From Staphylococcus hominis subsp. hominis (GTDB taxonomy: Bacteria > Bacillota > Bacilli > Staphylococcales > Staphylococcaceae), in NCBI RefSeq assembly GCF_002901845.1, contig NZ_PPQE01000030.1:62001-126000 (forward strand): a stretch of 64,000 bases of DNA, given 5' to 3'. Positions 9,875-18,993 of the stretch are shown one piece after another. Within the stretch, counting starts at the first letter, position 1, and every line of letters begins with the position of its first letter. A model generated the notes under the pieces. The model was not told where the DNA came from. It made no database searches and saw only the letters and a program-made list of their open reading frames with translations. The position numbers and the translations under genes were made by a program.

Positions 9875-9936
9875 ATAGTCATAAGCAGCATTTTCAATTA
9901 GGGAAACCTATGATTTACAATGCTTTTTATGACTAT
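9875..9936. terminator. Terminator between convergent moaC and moaB
   Basis: Imperfect 18-bp inverted repeat (ATAGTCATAAGCAGCATT with AATGCTTTTTATGACTAT) around a smaller inner repeat. T-rich flanks occur on both sides; the moaB stop codon is at its edge. Confidence 0.65.
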
Positions 9937-9937
9937 T

Positions 9938-10444
9938 TTATTTATTGAGTTCATAAACCATATGATTTAATTCCGGAATAATGAGTTTAGTCATTGCTAA
10001 CTTTACTGCCCCAGTTGATCCCGGCAACGTAAAGATTAATTTACTCATAACAGTTCCCGCTAATGCTCTTGAGAGAAGCGCTTTTGTTCCTACATCTTCC
10101 GTATAACTTAAATATCTAAAAAGTTCGCCGAATCCTTCAATTTCTTTATCTAAAAGTGGTTTTACAGCTTCTATAGTCACATCACGTTGTGCTATACCAG
10201 TACCTCCAGTCGTTATAATGACATCAATATCTGATGCTAACCATTCATCAATTTGAGATTGGATGTCTTCCTTGTCATCTTTAATGATATTATAGTGTTC
10301 TTCTGTCACTTCTATATTCAGTTCTTTCAAACACTTTTGAACTAATTGACCCCCTTTATCTGTTTCTTTATTTCGTGTATCAGAAATTGTTAACACTGCA
10401 CATTGAATTGTTTTTTTAACTTCTTTATTTTCATGCTCATGCAT
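9938..10444 (-). CDS. moaB: Molybdopterin adenylyltransferase MoaB
   Basis: 168 residues from ATG at 10444. Three consecutive ATGs follow an AAGGAG site at 10454-10459, and the third gives the best spacing (9 nt) and the expected MoaB length; the longest frame would reach 10465. The protein adenylates molybdopterin before MoeA inserts the metal. Motifs: [31 protein letters not shown] and [12 protein letters not shown]. Second gene of moeB-moaB. Confidence 0.94.
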   Translation of the reverse strand: MHEHENKEVKKTIQCAVLTISDTRNKETDKGGQLVQKCLKELNIEVTEEHYNIIKDDKEDIQSQIDEWLASDIDVIITTGGTGIAQRDVTIEAVKPLLDKEIEGFGELFRYLSYTEDVGTKALLSRALAGTVMSKLIFTLPGSTGAVKLAMTKLIIPELNHMVYELNK

Positions 10445-10457
10445 CATCATTCTCTCC

Positions 10458-11462
10458 TTATCCAAATAGTTGATTGATTAACTGTATTGCTTCAGATTTC
10501 TTAGTTGTACCATGAATCAACATTCGCCCACCTTCAAAATATACAATTCTATGTTTTTTAAATTCAAATACTAACATATATTGGTTTTCATGATAACGAA
10601 TATCAAGTGCTATAAGAAAATCAACTAATACTTTTTTTGTAATGTCTTTATTTTCATATTGAACTGTATCTCTACCACACAAAGTTGCATATGAAGTCGA
10701 ATGAGTATATAAATACGGAAAGCTAGCATTTTTGCCACAAGTTGGGCAATCATCACGACGCATTTTACTATAACCAAAAGAAAAATGTGTATTCTCCCAA
10801 ATATCTCCATATGTCAGCTTCGTGGGAATCTGTTTACCAATCAATATCTTTAAAGCATCCCGTAATTGAAAACTTGTGGTCATCGTTACGGCTGGCTGAA
10901 TCACACCGGCTGTATCACATGTCAGATTTATCACTGGTAACTGAGGCATTAAACAATTAAAGCAAGGTGTTTGACCTGGAATAAATGCAGTTTCTACATA
11001 GGTACTTTGAACTACTCCACCATAAATCCAAGGAATGCGATATCTGTAGGAAAAATCATTGATTAATTGTCTTGTTTCAAAATTATCCGTTGCATCAATA
11101 ATCAAATCTACACTCGTTGCATATTGCTCTAAAAATTGGGCATCTACATGTTCAATATAAATATTCACTTTTATATCAGAGCGAATATGTTTTAAGTGAT
11201 CTTGTGCAGCAACCACTTTTGGCAACATACGATCTGCATCACTTTCTGTAAACAATGTCTGTCTTTGTAAATTACTATATTCAATATAGTCTCTATCCAC
11301 AATAGTCAACTCTCGAATACCAGCACGAACAAGTCCTTCAGCTACATGGGTACCCAAAGCGCCCATTCCAACAATCAATACATGTTTCTGATTAATGGTT
11401 TGTTGTCCATGTTCTCCAATATCTTTAAATAAAATTTGTCTTGAATAACGTTCTTGAGTCAT
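10458..11462 (-). CDS. moeB: MoeB/ThiF-type adenylyltransferase for MoaD
   Basis: 334 residues, E1-like. Nucleotide-binding [17 protein letters not shown] near 32-48, [13 protein letters not shown] and [14 protein letters not shown] are the ThiF/MoeB signatures. Two CxxC pairs (CFNC and CPTC) would bind zinc. It activates the MoaD C-terminus. A C-terminal extension after the CPTC pair carries no obvious complete rhodanese active site. First gene of a two-gene operon with moaB. Confidence 0.92.
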   Translation of the reverse strand: MTQERYSRQILFKDIGEHGQQTINQKHVLIVGMGALGTHVAEGLVRAGIRELTIVDRDYIEYSNLQRQTLFTESDADRMLPKVVAAQDHLKHIRSDIKVNIYIEHVDAQFLEQYATSVDLIIDATDNFETRQLINDFSYRYRIPWIYGGVVQSTYVETAFIPGQTPCFNCLMPQLPVINLTCDTAGVIQPAVTMTTSFQLRDALKILIGKQIPTKLTYGDIWENTHFSFGYSKMRRDDCPTCGKNASFPYLYTHSTSYATLCGRDTVQYENKDITKKVLVDFLIALDIRYHENQYMLVFEFKKHRIVYFEGGRMLIHGTTKKSEAIQLINQLFG

Positions 11463-11511
11463 TATTTGAAACCTCTCTCAACATTCTCTCTTCTTTTTAT
11501 TATAACGAAAT

Positions 11512-11561
11512 AGGAGTAGGACAGAAATCTAAAACATTCTAGACTTCGATATCCTACTCCT
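11512..11561 (-). terminator. Terminator after modABC
   Basis: Perfect 10-bp stem AGGAGTAGGA / TCCTACTCCT just beyond the modC stop. The left arm runs into GACAGAAAT, like the GAGTGGGACAGAAAT element that staphylococci scatter between genes. Confidence 0.65.
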
Positions 11562-11563
11562 GT

Positions 11564-12169
11564 TTATTTAATTTGAATCATTTCATCTGCTAATACTTCT
11601 GCTTCATAATTAGAATGCGTTACAAAAATAATAGGTATACACCATTCCTCATGAATTTGCTTAACTAGATGGATGCCTTCATCTCTAGAAATATCATCTA
11701 AACTTGAAAAAGGTTCATCAAGTAAAATTAAATTGGGTTTCGTGCTTAAAGTTCGAGCGAGTGCTACACGTTGAGCTTCCCCACCAGACAGTGTCGGCGG
11801 AAATTGATTCATTAAATGGCTAATATTTAAACGTTGAATAAGCTCATCAATATGTTTAGACTGTTTAGTCATAAATGTAATATTCTGGAGAACCGTCATG
11901 TTAGGAAAAAGTTGATAATCTTGAAATAAATAGCCAATTTGGCGTTGTTGAATCTTTACATTAATATGGTTTTCAGTATCTACTAATAACTGATTATTAA
12001 CATTAATATAAGCCTCATCTGGTTGTCTTAATCCCGCAATAATATTTAATATTGTCGTTTTTCCAATGCCGGAGGGACCTTGTATTGCATATATTTTAGC
12101 TTTTGTATCTTCAATGTTAATATGAATCAATGTTTGTTTTAACTGATGTTGTAATTTAACTTGTAACAT
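11564..12169 (-). CDS. modC: Molybdate ABC transporter ATP-binding protein ModC
   Basis: 201 residues, shorter than E. coli ModC because the C-terminal molybdate-binding (TOBE) domain is missing; only the ATPase domain is present. Walker A GPSGIGKTT near 30-38, Q-loop FQDYQLFPNMTV, signature LSGGEAQRVALAR, Walker B LILLDEPFSSLDD and H-loop FVTHSNYEAE. The start directly abuts the modB stop. Confidence 0.93.
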   Translation of the reverse strand: MLQVKLQHQLKQTLIHINIEDTKAKIYAIQGPSGIGKTTILNIIAGLRQPDEAYINVNNQLLVDTENHINVKIQQRQIGYLFQDYQLFPNMTVLQNITFMTKQSKHIDELIQRLNISHLMNQFPPTLSGGEAQRVALARTLSTKPNLILLDEPFSSLDDISRDEGIHLVKQIHEEWCIPIIFVTHSNYEAEVLADEMIQIK

Positions 12170-12841
12170 CTAGTCTACCTCCTGAGCTTTATCACGATTC
12201 GCAAAATTCAACATACTAATGACTGTAATAGAAAAAGCAACGAGTACAAGTACCCATAACCATGCCTGATTTTCTTTTCCTTGCTCTACTAAAAAATAGA
12301 TTTCAAGTGGCAGGGTATTGGTTGTATTTGGAATATATCCTGCAACCATCAATGTTGCACCAAATTCTCCAATAGCTCTCGCAAAACTCATCATAATACC
12401 CGCAATAATTGAACGTTTAGATAATGGTAGAATTAAACGATAGAAGATTTTACGTTCACTTGCTCCCATTGTTCGTGCAGTATTTAACATTTTAGGGTTA
12501 ATACTTCGAAATCCTTGAATAGTATGTTGGTACATCAGTGGAAAACTAACAATGACAGATGCAATTACTGCACCTGTCATTGTAAATACTACGGGTAAAT
12601 GAAGTATATTTTGAAAGAATTGTCCCACAAATGTTCTAGGTGAAAAAACAATAATAAGTATAAACCCTAGTACTGTTGGTGGTAAAACAATAGGTAATAA
12701 TATTAAGCTTTCAAGAAATTGAGTTGCATGCCCCTTTCTTTTATATAACGTTCTACAAATAAAAATTCCTAATATAGAGACAATTATCGTACTGATAAAT
12801 CCTACTTTAATAGAAATCCATAGAGGTGTTAAATCAGGCAT
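12170..12841 (-). CDS. modB: Molybdate ABC transporter permease ModB
   Basis: 223 residues with five or six membrane helices. The EAA-type coupling loop NTARTMGASERKIFYRLILPLS near 141-162 and the downstream ARAIGEFGATLMVAG are characteristic of ModB permeases. Middle gene of modA-modB-modC, 11 nt after modA. Confidence 0.94.
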   Translation of the reverse strand: MPDLTPLWISIKVGFISTIIVSILGIFICRTLYKRKGHATQFLESLILLPIVLPPTVLGFILIIVFSPRTFVGQFFQNILHLPVVFTMTGAVIASVIVSFPLMYQHTIQGFRSINPKMLNTARTMGASERKIFYRLILPLSKRSIIAGIMMSFARAIGEFGATLMVAGYIPNTTNTLPLEIYFLVEQGKENQAWLWVLVLVAFSITVISMLNFANRDKAQEVD

Positions 12842-12852
12842 ATGTCATCCCC

Positions 12853-13644
12853 CTATACTTTAAAGTGATATTCTTTTAAAATATTTTTCGCTTTTTTAGA
12901 TTTTAAAAATTCCATCCATTCTTTAGCAAATTTATTATCTGATGTTGCTCCCGCTTCATAAGTGATAGGTTTTTTCAAATCCGCTTTTTTAATCTCATTT
13001 ACTTTATCTGTTCTTTCATTATTCGTATATAAATCGGTCTCATATACAAATCCCATTTGAGCATTACCTTTTTCAACGTAATTTAATACTTGTTTAACGT
13101 CTTTGGCATATACAATTTTATCTTTTACATCACTATATAAATGTTGATCATCTAAATATTGTTTCGCATATTTACCTGCTGGTACAGTTTTCACTTCACC
13201 AATAGCTAATTTTTCGTTGTCTTTTAAATCTTTTACTGAAGCTTGATCACTGTTTTTATCACCAATCAATACCAACTGATTATGTGCGTATTTATATGTA
13301 TTATGAGCTTGATTATGTTTTTTCAACATATCTACATCTTTCGTATTTGCAGACATAAAGACATCAGTTGGTGCACCTTTTTCAATTTGTTGTCTTAAGG
13401 CTCCTGATCCACCATAATTAAATGTTACATTTACATTTTTATGTGTTTTTTCAAACTCTTTCTTTAATGCTTTACTTACATCACTTAAACTTGCTGCTGC
13501 TGAAACTTTCAATTCAGTTTTAGGATTATTACTATTATTTGACTTTGAAGAGTGCTTGCTATTCTCATTATCTTTTGAATTTGAACAACCTGCCATAATG
13601 ATAATAAAAGTCCCTAACACCGCTAATAATCGTTTTACAGTCAT
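12853..13644 (-). CDS. modA: Molybdate-binding lipoprotein ModA
   Basis: 263 residues. Lipoprotein signal with lipobox MAGC, lipidated Cys20, then a Ser/Asn/Lys linker to about residue 43. The mature part begins ELKVSAAASLSDVSKAL, the classical ModA oxyanion-binding start, followed by NYGGSGALRQQIEKGAPTDVF. It captures molybdate at the outer membrane face for ModB/ModC. First gene of the operon. Confidence 0.95.
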   Translation of the reverse strand: MTVKRLLAVLGTFIIIMAGCSNSKDNENSKHSSKSNNSNNPKTELKVSAAASLSDVSKALKKEFEKTHKNVNVTFNYGGSGALRQQIEKGAPTDVFMSANTKDVDMLKKHNQAHNTYKYAHNQLVLIGDKNSDQASVKDLKDNEKLAIGEVKTVPAGKYAKQYLDDQHLYSDVKDKIVYAKDVKQVLNYVEKGNAQMGFVYETDLYTNNERTDKVNEIKKADLKKPITYEAGATSDNKFAKEWMEFLKSKKAKNILKEYHFKV

Positions 13645-13797
13645 TTATTTTTATGCCCCCTATTCAATCAAATATTATACGCTTTTTATATCTTTTGAAA
13701 AGTTTTACCATGTTTTATATAATCATTCAATATTGAAATACTTTTTGTGAATATAATGATACAGTATAAAGTAGTTATAACCAAAGGGGAGACATTC

Positions 13798-14592
13798 ATG
13801 GATAAAGATGCCGTTCAAAATCAACCAATTATTAGGTATGAAGATGAGCAACTCATCGAAACTGAAGACAGCTATGTAACCGAATTTCCATTAACGATTA
13901 TGGTGAATGGAAAAGAATTTGCTACAGTAATCTGCAGTCCGACACATTTAGAAGAGTTAGTCATAGGATTTTTAGCATCTGAAGGAGCCATTTATAAAAA
14001 AGGAGAAATTAAATATTTACAAATTGATAATAGTAAAGGGTTTGCTCATGTAGAATTAACTAAGTCATTAAGTGATCGTTTTGAGTATTCTACAAAGCGC
14101 ATGGTTGCTTCATGTTGTGGAAAAAGTCGAGAATTTTATTTTCAAAATGATGCGGCAATTGCTAAAACATCGATGTCTAATATCGTTCTCACTCCAAGAC
14201 AAATTTTAAATATGATGACAGGTTTACAAAGTGCAAGTACTTTATTTAAACAAACAGGTGGCTTGCATAATGCAGCGATTAGTGATGGTGAGGCATTTTT
14301 TGAACATCGTCAAGATATAGGTAGACATAATGCCTTAGATAAACTTTACGGTTTTTGTCTTACTCATCAAATTCCTGTTAGAAATAAAGTGCTTATTTTT
14401 AGTGGACGTATATCATCTGAAATTTTACTAAAAGCAGCTAAAATCGGTGTTGGTGTTATATTATCAAAATCTGCACCTACCACATTAGCAGTAACACTGG
14501 CACATGACTTAAATATTACTGCTATTGGTTTTATTAGAGGTAATTCTTTTAATATTTATAGTCATCCAGAACGTGTAAAAGGAGTGAAATAG
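13798..14592 (+). CDS. fdhD: Formate dehydrogenase accessory sulfurtransferase FdhD
   Basis: 264 residues from ATG at 13798, supported by AAAGGGGAG upstream; a longer frame from 13747 would add 17 residues without a ribosome site. FdhD passes sulfur from a cysteine desulfurase to the molybdenum cofactor of formate dehydrogenase. The conserved cysteine region is SCCGKS (C106, C107); TGGLHNAA, DIGRHNALDKL and FSGRISSEILLKAAKIG are family blocks. Divergent from modABC; its target enzyme is at 31.2-34.2 kb. Confidence 0.95.
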   Translation: MDKDAVQNQPIIRYEDEQLIETEDSYVTEFPLTIMVNGKEFATVICSPTHLEELVIGFLASEGAIYKKGEIKYLQIDNSKGFAHVELTKSLSDRFEYSTKRMVASCCGKSREFYFQNDAAIAKTSMSNIVLTPRQILNMMTGLQSASTLFKQTGGLHNAAISDGEAFFEHRQDIGRHNALDKLYGFCLTHQIPVRNKVLIFSGRISSEILLKAAKIGVGVILSKSAPTTLAVTLAHDLNITAIGFIRGNSFNIYSHPERVKGVK

Positions 14593-14621
14593 AATTTATT
14601 ATAAATTCATTTTTCACTCCC
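14580..14621. terminator. Terminator between fdhD and the convergent GNAT gene
   Basis: GGAGTGAAA and TTTCACTCC pair, with additional AGAATTTA/TAAATTC pairing inside. It overlaps the fdhD stop codon. Confidence 0.7.
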
Positions 14622-14630
14622 TACTTTTAT

Positions 14631-15407
14631 TTATATTGCATCTTCTTTGACTATCTGATATTGAAAGCTTTGAAAAATATAGCCTTGTTTTATATACATG
14701 TCTTTTGCTGTATCATCACCATCTGCCACTAATATGACGGGTCGAGAACCAGCTAAATGACCTACATAGGACTGCATCGTAGTACCTATTCCCTTATGAC
14801 GATAGTCTTCTAAAACGCCGAACCCATCAATTTCAACGGTTTCATCTGTAACTATAACATCCAAAATCCCCACAGGTTTATGAAGATAATATGCAACTAT
14901 ACGAGTGACATCATCTATTTGATTTAATATTGCCTCTCTCGTTCGTTCTTCACTTTCTTTAACAAACGCTTCGCCATACGGTTTTGAAAATTCATTGTAA
15001 ACACTTAAATAATCTTCCATGTTAAATGAAGTTACAGGTTCAATATCTACCTGAATATTGCTCTCAAATTGTTTTAATGTAACACTATCTATCGCGTACA
15101 ATTCAAGTAGTCCTAATTGAAATCCTTCATTGCGTATCGCTTCTAACCATGTAGAATGCAGTAATTGGTTTTCTGGAAATGTAAAAGATAAATGAGAAGA
15201 ATGTTGTTTTTTATGCAAAATTCGTTGTTTCTCCATATCTGAATACCACTGATTAATTGAAGGTAACGTTTTGTACTGCCACTTATTCATGTGATATGTC
15301 ATTGGATCAGAAGGTGTTAAATATATAATATTCAACTCATCTTCTAAGTATATTTTTCCATTTTCTTTAATCTGCTTCATTGTTATGTATGTCATAGTAA
15401 CCATCAC
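14631..15407 (-). CDS. GNAT-family N-acetyltransferase
   Basis: 258 residues; the exact start among three nearby ATGs is unclear. The C-terminal half is a GNAT fold with VEIDGFGVLEDYRHKGIGTTMQ, containing the acetyl-CoA pyrophosphate loop R-x-x-G-I-G-T near 208-214, then VILVADGDDTAKDMYIKQGY. The N-terminal half is less recognisable. Substrate unknown. The gene follows bioY on the same strand after 23 nt, so read-through from bioY is likely. Confidence 0.8.
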   Translation of the reverse strand: MMVTMTYITMKQIKENGKIYLEDELNIIYLTPSDPMTYHMNKWQYKTLPSINQWYSDMEKQRILHKKQHSSHLSFTFPENQLLHSTWLEAIRNEGFQLGLLELYAIDSVTLKQFESNIQVDIEPVTSFNMEDYLSVYNEFSKPYGEAFVKESEERTREAILNQIDDVTRIVAYYLHKPVGILDVIVTDETVEIDGFGVLEDYRHKGIGTTMQSYVGHLAGSRPVILVADGDDTAKDMYIKQGYIFQSFQYQIVKEDAI

Positions 15408-15430
15408 CCAACTATGTATATTTTGTACTA

Positions 15431-15976
15431 TTATATCAAATTCTTAAAACGTGAATGGTTAAGTAATGTTGTACCGATTAAACTCGCAATAATCGCTTTA
15501 ATAATATCTCCTGGAATAAATGTAAATGATAATAAAAATGCTTTACTTATAGGCATATGTATAATGAATCCCATAATGATTGTTCCTACAATATCTAATA
15601 ATAAAACACCAAATACAAGTATACCAATAAATAATGTCAAGAAATTAATATGATTTTTAAAACGATCTCTTACTAAACCTATAAGATACGCCACTACTGG
15701 ATATAAGAATAAAAATCCTGCTGAAGGACCTGCAAACACACCTATTCCACCGCGTCCACCTGATAATAATGGCAAACCTGTGGCTGCTAATAATAAGAAG
15801 ATAATAACACTGAGTGCGCCGTATTTACGTCCTAATATAACTCCTGCTAAAAAGATACCTATATTTTGTAATACAATTGGTACAGGCATAAATGGTAACG
15901 GTATTCCGGGTACTAGGCCTAAAATACAAATAACCGCTGTCATTAACGCTGTATATACTAAATTTTTTGTACTCAT
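15431..15976 (-). CDS. bioY: Biotin transporter S-component BioY
   Basis: 181 residues, six hydrophobic helices. Substrate-binding component of an ECF-type or stand-alone biotin importer. Typical motifs: VPGIPLPFMPVPIVLQN near 22-38, LPLLSGGRGGIGVFAGPSAGFL near 69-90, and FIPGDIIKAI near the C-terminus. AGGAGG-like ribosome site. A BirA-type operator lies just upstream at 16014-16044, matching regulation by biotin. Confidence 0.95.
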   Translation of the reverse strand: MSTKNLVYTALMTAVICILGLVPGIPLPFMPVPIVLQNIGIFLAGVILGRKYGALSVIIFLLLAATGLPLLSGGRGGIGVFAGPSAGFLFLYPVVAYLIGLVRDRFKNHINFLTLFIGILVFGVLLLDIVGTIIMGFIIHMPISKAFLLSFTFIPGDIIKAIIASLIGTTLLNHSRFKNLI

Positions 15977-16001
15977 TTGATTTCCTCCTTTTATGAAGAA
16001 A

Positions 16002-16044
16002 ATTATACCACTTATGTAAACTATTTTATATAAAAAGTTTACAT
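16002..16044 (-). promoter_or_regulatory. bioY promoter -10 and BirA-type operator
   Basis: ATGTAAACT (16014-16022) and AGTTTACAT (16036-16044) form a 9-13-9 inverted repeat. A minus-strand -10 box TATAAT lies at 16002-16007. Long-spaced GTWAAC/GTTWAC repeats upstream of biotin genes are the known Gram-positive BirA sites; binding is inferred. Confidence 0.8.
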
Positions 16045-16050
16045 TTAAAG

Positions 16051-16992
16051 TTAATGAGATACTTTTTTAGCTAAAGACGTAATATAGTTGAAGAATTCAT
16101 CATGATTGACATGATTAACGACACGCACCATACGTCCATCATCGCTCTCATATGTGCGTCCTTGGCTTGGTCCTTTTGTACATACATCTACTTTAAGTTC
16201 TATAGAATCTGTTAAGTTTTCTTTACCAATTTGAGCAGTCGTCAATACATCCCATAAAAAGTAAGTAGAGTTGGTGACAAAATGAGTAAGAGGAGGTACA
16301 GCTGCATAACTGATGCCTAAAAAATCAACTCCTATAAACTGACGTTGATTTGCCCACATTTGACGAATAGCTGGTGTCAATGGTACTTGATTAGTGCTTT
16401 CTAACGCTACCATTTCTATCTTGATAGACGTATCAAATATTGTTTTAACAGCTTCAGGATCCCAAAAAGCATTCCATTCAGCTGTGCCATCATGTTCGGG
16501 TTCTTCTACATTTCCCTTTTCTAAAAATGTTCCTCCCATCCAAACTAACTTTTCAATATTGTTTACTATTGCTTTATCATATTTGATTGCTTTGGCTAAA
16601 TCAGTTAACGGACCAGTAAACAATAAAGTCACCTTTTCTTTACTATTATTTAATACATTAATCATATCCTCATAAGCTTCAAATGTACTCGTTATAGAAC
16701 GTTTATCAATCCATTCCTCATTTAAAATAGGCAGCGCATCCATAAAAAAGGCATGCATTCTCCAGTCTTTCGGAAAAGGGTTAACTCCTCTTTCATATGA
16801 AGGAGCTACATCAATAGATAAATTTGAAAAACGATTTATAATTTTACATGAAGCACTTAGAGAAGGTTCTAAATAACAATCTGCACCGATTGTACTTACA
16901 CCTACTAATTCAATATTATCCATTTGTAGTAATAAGAATAGCGATATTAAATCATCAACGCCGCCATCATGATTAAAATATATTTTAGTCAT
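16051..16992 (-). CDS. Inosine/uridine-preferring nucleoside hydrolase family protein
   Basis: 313 residues. The N-terminal metal motif is N7-H-D9-G-G-V-D13-D14, a variant of DxDxxxDD with Asn in the first place. Other family blocks: GVSTIGADCYLEPS, LLFTGPLTDLAKAI and WMGGTF. It should cleave the N-glycosidic bond of a nucleoside or related ribosyl compound. Monocistronic, with its 3' end close to the bioY operator. The Asn-for-Asp change leaves the exact substrate open. Confidence 0.85.
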   Translation of the reverse strand: MTKIYFNHDGGVDDLISLFLLLQMDNIELVGVSTIGADCYLEPSLSASCKIINRFSNLSIDVAPSYERGVNPFPKDWRMHAFFMDALPILNEEWIDKRSITSTFEAYEDMINVLNNSKEKVTLLFTGPLTDLAKAIKYDKAIVNNIEKLVWMGGTFLEKGNVEEPEHDGTAEWNAFWDPEAVKTIFDTSIKIEMVALESTNQVPLTPAIRQMWANQRQFIGVDFLGISYAAVPPLTHFVTNSTYFLWDVLTTAQIGKENLTDSIELKVDVCTKGPSQGRTYESDDGRMVRVVNHVNHDEFFNYITSLAKKVSH

Positions 16993-17019
16993 TAAATCCC
17001 TCCAAAAAATATGTAAAAA

Positions 17020-17052
17020 AAGCTATGACTACATTATACGTAATCATAGCTT
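17020..17052 (-). terminator. Terminator after the acyl-CoA dehydrogenase-like gene
   Basis: AAGCTATGA / TCATAGCTT stem followed on the minus strand by a run of T residues. Confidence 0.8.
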
Positions 17053-17084
17053 TCTTTAAACATATTATAAATAAAAAATTCATT

Positions 17085-18230
17085 CTACATTAAATCAAGT
17101 ATAGATTTTGCAATATTCGTATATGCTGCATCTTCCATAGGAGGATTATGTAGGCCAGCACGCATATTACGATAATAGCGTTGTAATGGACGATCCATTT
17201 CTAAACTTTTTGCCCCTACTATTCGCATAGCAAGATCCACTACTTCTAATCCTTGATTCATGACTAAAATTTTACTTGCAGATGTTTCATTCCAAATATT
17301 AAGTGTTTCATTATATTGATTGTAACCTCTAGCTGTACTCCATAAAAAATGACGTGCAGATAATAAGAGTGATTCCATTTTCCCAATATTTTGTTGTACA
17401 GTAGGTAGCGTAGCAATTGTTCCCTCAATACTATTAGGAGAATGTATTTTGGCAAACTCAATAGCATAATCTCTCGCTGCTTGGGCAATACCTAAATATA
17501 CACTTGGTATATGTAAAATCCATCCATTGGGTTGCGGTTTATGTTTTGTTTCTACAAAGTTTTCAAACGGAACTATAACATCATTTAATACTAAATCATG
17601 ACTTTCCGTTGCACGCATCCCTAACATATTCCAATTATCTGCAATTTCTAAACCTTTAGTCTCTCTAGGAATTAAAAAGAAGCCTACTTCTTGAATATCT
17701 TCTGCAAATGCAGCAACAATGTAATGTGTCAATGCTTTACTCATAGAAGTAAACGTTTTTACACCATTTAATTTATATCCGTCTTTAGTTTTTATTGCAT
17801 GCGTAGCAGGTCTCCCACCACGAGTAGGACTACCAGTATCCGCTTCACTTACTGCTCTATTTACAAGCGCACCATTTTTTACTTCTATTGCAAATTGATC
17901 AAGCATAGTTTGACTCCACATATGTTGTTGATATAATTGTCCTACAACGCTTAGATGCCAGCCTATAGACAGTGCTGTAGCACCATCTATAGCTCCAAGA
18001 TACGATTGTAAAACGACCATATCTTCTATTGTTGCACCTTCTCCACCATATGATTTAGGTAAAGTTAACACACTATAACCTTCCTCTACAAGCCATTTTA
18101 TATTGTCAAATGGGAATTTAGAGTCAATATCTTCTTCTGCTGCTCTTTGTTTAAATGTATCTTCAATTGTTTTAAATTTTTTAATCCATTTTCTTTGAAT
18201 ATCACTACTTATTAAAAATGAATCTAACAT
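17085..18230 (-). CDS. Acyl-CoA dehydrogenase-family flavoprotein
   Basis: 381 residues from ATG at 18230, with GGTGAT upstream; an upstream GTG would add three. Contains SYGGEGATIEDMV near 59, AVSEADTGSPTRGG near 135, FTSMSKALTHYIVAAF and IVGAKSLEMDRPLQRYYRNMRAG near the C-terminus. The C-terminal half resembles flavin-dependent monooxygenases of the DszC type as well as acyl-CoA dehydrogenases, so desaturation versus oxygenation is undecided. Stand-alone gene upstream of its own terminator. Confidence 0.78.
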   Translation of the reverse strand: MLDSFLISSDIQRKWIKKFKTIEDTFKQRAAEEDIDSKFPFDNIKWLVEEGYSVLTLPKSYGGEGATIEDMVVLQSYLGAIDGATALSIGWHLSVVGQLYQQHMWSQTMLDQFAIEVKNGALVNRAVSEADTGSPTRGGRPATHAIKTKDGYKLNGVKTFTSMSKALTHYIVAAFAEDIQEVGFFLIPRETKGLEIADNWNMLGMRATESHDLVLNDVIVPFENFVETKHKPQPNGWILHIPSVYLGIAQAARDYAIEFAKIHSPNSIEGTIATLPTVQQNIGKMESLLLSARHFLWSTARGYNQYNETLNIWNETSASKILVMNQGLEVVDLAMRIVGAKSLEMDRPLQRYYRNMRAGLHNPPMEDAAYTNIAKSILDLM

Positions 18231-18331
18231 GACTATCACCTATTCGATATTTGATATATTTAATCATAGTTTAACACTCGGTTTTAATAATATAAAGTAT
18301 CTCATTAACATAGTATATTAGAATTAAAAAA

Positions 18332-18357
18332 GAGTGGACAGAAATTCTGTCTCACTC
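18332..18357 (-). terminator. Terminator after sarR
   Basis: GAGTGGACAGAA pairs with TTCTGTCTCACTC around a short loop, with a minus-strand T-run next to it. The left arm again resembles the GAGTGGGACAGAA element of staphylococcal intergenic DNA. Confidence 0.7.
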
Positions 18358-18375
18358 ATTTACCCCATCATCATT

Positions 18376-18720
18376 CTATTGTATATATTTCTCTAATTCA
18401 GCAATTAAAGCATTAATTCTCTCGCGTTGCTCTTTTGTTACATAAACAATAACTGTTCTTTCATCTTGTATACTACGTTTTTTTGATAATAATTGTAAAT
18501 CTTTTAATTTTTGTAATGCTTTAGTTAAGTAATAAGGTTTGAATTCTGAATACGTTGCAATTTCTTTTGAAGTAATTTCATCTTTTTTACTTTTAACAAT
18601 ATAATTTAAAATATAAATTTCTTCATAATTCAGATTATATTTTTTCTTAGTGTCTTTAAAAAACTTTTTCACTTGAAATGTTGCGTTAACTAAATCATTG
18701 ATGTCTTTAATTTGTCCCAT
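18376..18720 (-). CDS. sarR: SarR, SarA-family transcriptional regulator
   Basis: 114 residues, one winged-helix domain. Begins [26 protein letters not shown], with [28 protein letters not shown] as the helix-turn-helix and [13 protein letters not shown] as the DER wing. S. aureus SarR binds the sarA and agr promoters. In S. aureus it lies beside the urease operon; here an acyl-CoA dehydrogenase-like gene follows directly. High confidence from sequence and local order (sarR, sarY, AraC gene, ssaA). Confidence 0.9.
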   Translation of the reverse strand: MGQIKDINDLVNATFQVKKFFKDTKKKYNLNYEEIYILNYIVKSKKDEITSKEIATYSEFKPYYLTKALQKLKDLQLLSKKRSIQDERTVIVYVTKEQRERINALIAELEKYIQ

Positions 18721-18930
18721 ATTCTAAACCACTCCTCTGATGTACATCTAGTTGCTACAAGGTTCATGTATACTAACTACTACAACACTAAACATTTCTT
18801 ATGCTATAAAAATTATTTTATAACATTTAAGTATAATATTTCAATATTTTTATGAAATTAAAATGATATTATATATTAAAATCTCATTTGCCAAATTAAA
18901 TTATACATAATTATTTCATGTGTTATACAC

Positions 18931-18987
18931 CTAAAATAACTAGTAATGTAAGAGACAAGACTTTCTTACATCACTAGTTATTTTTAG
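18931..18987 (-). terminator. Terminator after the two-domain Sar gene
   Basis: Long stem: CTAAAATAACTAGT pairs with ACTAGTTATTTTTAG, with further pairing ATGTAAGA / TCTTACAT inside. Confidence 0.8.
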
Positions 18988-18993
18988 AACAAA

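Noticed and set aside
10742-10960. 72-codon frame opposite moeB
   Set aside because: Shadow of moeB; no independent start signal.
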